Assembly: GCA_029007645.1 (NCBI GenBank)
Contig: JAQXIE010000086.1
Coordinates: 1-46,754, forward strand
Length of the DNA: 46,754 nucleotides
Direction of reading: 5' to 3'
DNA from: Bacteroidales bacterium
Lineage (GTDB): Bacteria > Bacteroidota > Bacteroidia > Bacteroidales > Muribaculaceae
The notes under the pieces were generated by a model. It was not told the DNA's origin and searched no databases. It saw only the letters and a list, made by a program, of their open reading frames with translations. The translations under genes were made by a program, and so were the position numbers. Position 1 is the stretch's first letter, and each line of letters begins with the position of its first letter. Below, one piece after another: positions 44,096 through 46,754 of the stretch.

Positions 44096-44120
44096 TAAGC
44101 CCTGATTTTATCAGGGCTTA
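44096..44120 (-). terminator. Hairpin between the IS end and tnpC
   Basis: A perfect 11-bp stem TAAGCCCTGAT / ATCAGGGCTTA with a 3-nt loop. It sits inside the element, downstream of the tnpC stop, and may end tnp transcription or block read-in from outside. Confidence 0.65.
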
Positions 44121-44153
44121 AACTATATTGAAAAAATTGTGGTTTCTGATATT

Positions 44154-45914
44154 TTAACATTGGGGCTGCCATCGGTCGGGCAGCAATTCCCTCCGGGCAA
44201 GGTCATCGAGAGGTTTACCCAACTTTCGCAGCAGGTCGACCAAATAGTCGTACGGATTCTTGCCGTTCATCCGGCAGCTCTCCACAAGTGAATGCATGAA
44301 GGCAGCTCCTTCGGCAGCTTCCTCGCTTCCGATGTTCTGGCTGTTCTTGAGGTCAAGCTTTATCGGCTTCATCCGTTGCTCGCACCCGTTGTTGGAGAGT
44401 TCGGCGGTTCCGTCAAGCAGGAAGTTGCGGAGGCTTTCTTTCTGGTTCCGTATATAATTTACGGCTTTCCTGAGAAGATCCTTTCCCATCAGGGCAGTGT
44501 CGCGGGCAATCCGTTCGGCAGTATCGAAAATCCGGTTGACGATCGGCCGCGACAACTGTTTGCGTTTCTTCCGGCGGACCTCGCTGTCCAGACCGGAGAA
44601 CATCTTTTCATTGACGAAGAGTTCCTGGATTGACTCCAGCAGCTCATTGCAAATATCGGTGGCCACTCCCAGGGCTTCAAGCACCTTTCTTCTTACATGC
44701 GCCCAGCATCCGCAATGCAGCACATGGGGATGCGAATCGGTGTCAAAGATGCGGTATGCCTCGTATCCGTCGGTCGATATGGTACCCCTGAAGCCTTCGA
44801 GCATGTCGGTCACGACCTTGCGGGCACGGCTTCCTTTCTCATAAAGATACATCACGGTGGCTGCCATCGGATTGTAGAAGGCCCAGAGATATCGTTTGCG
44901 GTATTCGGGCATGCCGGTTTCCGGATCAATGACTCCGACGAGCTCGCAGGTCTCGTCTATCATCAGATAATTGCCTTCCGTGATGCTCCGCCGCAACGTG
45001 TCTCCAAGCATGTCTCGAAGCGACGAGGCCGCAAGTCCGTAATATCTCACGAACGTGGATTTGGAGAACACGGCGCCCATCTCACGCAGTTTCCTCTTTA
45101 TACGGTTCTTAGGCGTATGATACGCATACTTCTCCACAAGGATGAAAGCCAGCATCTCCGCGCTGAACGGGCATCCCTTCACCGGGTTGTCGCGTTCTTC
45201 GGCAGGAAGCGTATTATGTATGTCACCCAGACTGTCCTGATAGCTGGCCGTCACCCATATATGTTTCACCACACGTCCGGGGACATACTCGTAAGTTACA
45301 TATTCATGAGTCTCGACTTCTCCGTTACGGGTCTTGAAGACCGCTCCTTCGGGCAGACTGAAGTAATCCCCGAGTTCATGGCGGACTGTTTCATCACAAC
45401 CATAATCCTCCAGAGACATCTTCCTTCCCTCCGATTTCTTCTTTTTCCTCTTCGGTGGCTCCTGCTTCTGACCGCTGTCTCCGGTCTGCGACGGAGCGGA
45501 GCAGCCACCTGCAGGCGGCGTACCGTCGAAGTCGTCCTTCTCGTCGGCACGTCTGTCGGCACGGTCTTTGCCCGTCAGCGACTTCTTTTCGGAACTCGGA
45601 CCAAAGCGCTTGCCACGACCCAGCCGAACAGCCGCCATCGCATTGCCCAGATCCGTCTGCAGCGAGAGGATGCGGTTCATCAATTCCTTGTTTTCATTAT
45701 CCTTCTTTCGGTCTTCCTCCTCGCGTTTTCTGAGCTGTTCCGTAAGCTTGACAAGCTCCGCCCTCAACGCCCGGTTTTCCTCAAGGATCAGCCTTGTCTC
45801 CTCTTCCCTTGACTTCCGTTCGGCATCGAGCTGCTCCTTCAGCGAGGCCTTCTCCTGCTGAAGCATATCCATCATATTCTGATAAAACTCTATGTCCGAA
45901 CGGTTCTTTTTCAC
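44154..45914 (-). CDS. tnpC: IS66 family transposase TnpC
   Basis: The 586-residue transposase has an N-terminal coiled coil (about residues 15-95, rich in Glu, Lys and Leu), a linker with a basic run (KRKKKK), a zinc-finger-like region and a DDE catalytic core. The likely catalytic residues are D320 (YLMIDETCE), D382 (STDGYEAY) and E512 (SNNGCEQRMKP). The HCGCWAHVRRK motif between the second D and the E is typical of IS66. The C-terminal IS66_C region (AAEGAAFMHSLVESCRMNGKNPYDYL in parts) is present. It appears full length and potentially active. Confidence 0.96.
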   Translation of the reverse strand: MKKNRSDIEFYQNMMDMLQQEKASLKEQLDAERKSREEETRLILEENRALRAELVKLTEQLRKREEEDRKKDNENKELMNRILSLQTDLGNAMAAVRLGRGKRFGPSSEKKSLTGKDRADRRADEKDDFDGTPPAGGCSAPSQTGDSGQKQEPPKRKKKKSEGRKMSLEDYGCDETVRHELGDYFSLPEGAVFKTRNGEVETHEYVTYEYVPGRVVKHIWVTASYQDSLGDIHNTLPAEERDNPVKGCPFSAEMLAFILVEKYAYHTPKNRIKRKLREMGAVFSKSTFVRYYGLAASSLRDMLGDTLRRSITEGNYLMIDETCELVGVIDPETGMPEYRKRYLWAFYNPMAATVMYLYEKGSRARKVVTDMLEGFRGTISTDGYEAYRIFDTDSHPHVLHCGCWAHVRRKVLEALGVATDICNELLESIQELFVNEKMFSGLDSEVRRKKRKQLSRPIVNRIFDTAERIARDTALMGKDLLRKAVNYIRNQKESLRNFLLDGTAELSNNGCEQRMKPIKLDLKNSQNIGSEEAAEGAAFMHSLVESCRMNGKNPYDYLVDLLRKLGKPLDDLARRELLPDRWQPQC

Positions 45915-45977
45915 ACCTCTAAATTACAAAAAGATAATGACATATGCAAGTTTTTGCGTCGATTATTTTGCTGTATT

Positions 45978-46340
45978 TCAATTATTTGTACTATCAATAC
46001 CTGCTTCTGAAAGCCTGATTTCGGTGCGTGCGATGCCCTCTGTGAGACAAACAAGATCCGTGTAGGAAATTTTGTATTTTCCGGATTTGGCATCATATAC
46101 GGGCTTACGGAACTTTCCCGATTCCGGGCGTTTCTCATACATGACATAGAAGCCACGCTCATAATGTATGATCCGGACGATGGTGCGGGCCCGATTCATA
46201 AAGACATAGACGTTACGGCTGTCACGCGGATCTGATTTCATGTCGGTGCGGATCAGCTCGCACAGGCTCATGCACCCCCTGCGCAGGTTTACCTTGCCCG
46301 TGAAGAGGTAGAAACGCAGGTCTTCACTCAGCCTAAACAT
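45978..46340 (-). CDS. tnpB: IS66 accessory protein TnpB
   Basis: The 120-residue protein matches the IS66 Orf2/TnpB family: FYLFTGKVNLRRGCMSLCELIR, RNVYVFMNRARTIVRIIHYERGFYVMYEKR (quoted in parts: RNVYVFMNRARTIVRI, YVMYEKR). It is needed for IS66 transposition but its biochemical role is unsettled. It overlaps tnpA by 13 bp and is 63 bp before tnpC. It is unrelated to the RNA-guided nuclease also called TnpB. Confidence 0.93.
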   Translation of the reverse strand: MFRLSEDLRFYLFTGKVNLRRGCMSLCELIRTDMKSDPRDSRNVYVFMNRARTIVRIIHYERGFYVMYEKRPESGKFRKPVYDAKSGKYKISYTDLVCLTEGIARTEIRLSEAGIDSTNN

Positions 46341-46675
46341 AGTGCTCCACGTATTTTTGTCAGGAACTCCACCAGTGCGTCGACCTCCATGTCGGAGCGG
46401 TCGAACTTAAGCCCGTTGGCAAACTCGATGTGTACTGCCGTCGCCATCGGCGAAGGACCGGTATGAGGTATCCCGTCGGCAATCATCTCGACCATGCCCG
46501 AGGGTGTCGACATAGAGATGCGATGCTTTCGCCGGGGTGAGATTCCTTCTTTTGAACGCCATGCTATATATGAGCGATAAGAGACGCCCTCCTGTTCGCA
46601 TATCTGCTTCAAGGTCATCTCGCCTTTGAACTGTTCCGCCAGTTCATGAAACTGGTTAAAATCAATTGCTGCCAT
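46328..46675 (-). CDS. tnpA: IS66 accessory protein TnpA (helix-turn-helix)
   Basis: The 115-residue protein has an N-terminal helix-turn-helix (MTLKQICEQEGVSYRSYIAWRSKEG) like other IS66 Orf1 proteins. A C-terminal beta segment follows (AVHIEFANGLKFDRSD, VDALVEFLTKI) in the style of the TnpA family. It is the first gene of the element and probably contributes to DNA recognition. The -7-like box at 46700 lies 24 bp upstream. Confidence 0.88.
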   Translation of the reverse strand: MAAIDFNQFHELAEQFKGEMTLKQICEQEGVSYRSYIAWRSKEGISPRRKHRISMSTPSGMVEMIADGIPHTGPSPMATAVHIEFANGLKFDRSDMEVDALVEFLTKIRGALCLG

Positions 46676-46699
46676 AATCTTTATTTTTGATCATGGCAG

Positions 46700-46707
46700 C
46701 AAAGGTA
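46700..46707 (-). promoter_or_regulatory. Candidate -7 box of the IS66 operon
   Basis: TACCTTTG on the minus strand, between the right inverted repeat and tnpA. No clear -33 box, so activity may depend on flanking DNA. Confidence 0.45.
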
Positions 46708-46729
46708 GTTATCGCCGGTAAATATACCT

Positions 46730-46750
46730 CGCGGAGTTTGGGACGTTTAC
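46730..46750. repeat. IS66 terminal inverted repeat, right end
   Basis: 21 bp identical in reverse complement to the left end; only four bases of flanking DNA remain in the window. Confidence 0.92.
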
Positions 46751-46754
46751 ACAA

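Larger units (their letters stand above)
44064..46750 (-). mobile_element. Complete IS66-family insertion sequence
   Basis: A 2687-bp element is bounded by identical 21-bp inverted repeats that start GTAAACGTCCCAAACTCC at both ends. It carries, in transcription order on the minus strand, tnpA, tnpB and tnpC, all intact. The GTAA ends and three-gene content are typical of IS66. The eight bases left of the element (CAATGAAA) do not begin like the four visible right-flank bases (ACAA), so the usual 8-bp target duplication is not evident. It is inserted just after the candidate RNA region. Confidence 0.93.

Noticed and set aside
44697..45812. 371-codon frame opposite tnpC
   Set aside because: Antisense shadow within the IS66 transposase gene.
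45978..46340. Reading TnpB as an RNA-guided nuclease
   Set aside because: The 120-residue protein is the IS66 accessory protein of the same name; it lacks any RuvC motif and is far too short.
1..46754. CRISPR arrays, tRNA and rRNA genes
   Set aside because: No regularly spaced repeats, cloverleaf-like segments with CCA ends, or rRNA signatures were noticed on reading; a covariance-model scan was not possible here.

Overview
The window reads as a chromosomal segment of a Bacteroidales bacterium, possibly a gut Muribaculaceae-like lineage (the order is well supported, the family is a guess). The order-level call rests on several things. Promoters repeatedly fit the Bacteroidetes form TTTG-N19-20-TAnnTTTG, with no strong Shine-Dalgarno sequences. 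Secreted proteins carry type IX secretion (T9SS)-like C-terminal tails. Also present are a six-gene Na+-NQR operon, a duplicated-exbD TonB cluster, a DUF6029 barrel and a fused BioG-BioC protein. No rRNA, tRNA or CRISPR array was recognised.

Layout. 1-5.3 kb (mostly +): the 3' end of an FKBP-type isomerase, rubrerythrin, a two-gene unit (short T9SS-tail-like protein plus CotH-kinase-family protein), a DUF2461 protein and a stand-alone TrpB2. 5.3-11.3 kb (-): a thiol-redox/outer-membrane cluster with a TlpA-like thioredoxin, a DUF6029 barrel, an Omp28-like lipoprotein, a cysteine-rich T9SS-tail protein and a large Omp28-like T9SS-tail protein. A 196-bp imperfect palindromic element splits this run. 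11.4-12.7 kb: an NSS-family sodium symporter. 12.7-13.2 kb: regulatory DNA and a decayed secretion-tail remnant. 13.2-19.5 kb (-): priA-bioA-bioF-bioGC. 19.5-22.0 kb (+): two tandem outer-membrane barrels, a DUF59 Fe-S assembly factor and an LpxH-type phosphatase.

22.0-30.8 kb (-): nqrABCDEF followed by glyA, bioD, a DEDD 3'-5' exonuclease and a small membrane protein. 31.0-37.5 kb (-): exbB, exbD, exbD, tonB, a terminator, then a small membrane protein, a PstS-like lipoprotein and a TPR protein. 37.9-41.4 kb: pgk (-) diverges from an AmgK-RapZ fusion kinase and a MurU-like nucleotidyltransferase (+), a likely amino-sugar recycling pair. 41.5-43.5 kb: a small membrane protein and prfA (-), then rpsP (+). 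43.6-44.06 kb: a gene-poor stretch with a promoter-like box and two long nested hairpins, a candidate structured RNA. 44.06-46.75 kb: a complete IS66-family element.

Themes. Biotin synthesis is split: bioA-bioF-bioGC sit behind priA and bioD sits behind nqr-glyA, with no bioB in view. Envelope functions dominate: TonB energisation, T9SS-type cargo, disulfide chemistry, lipid A and peptidoglycan precursor recycling, and sodium bioenergetics (Nqr making the sodium gradient, the NSS symporter able to use it). The least explained pieces are the palindromic element at 7988-8183, the candidate RNA at about 43748-44000, and the CxxC-protein cluster around the DUF6029 barrel.
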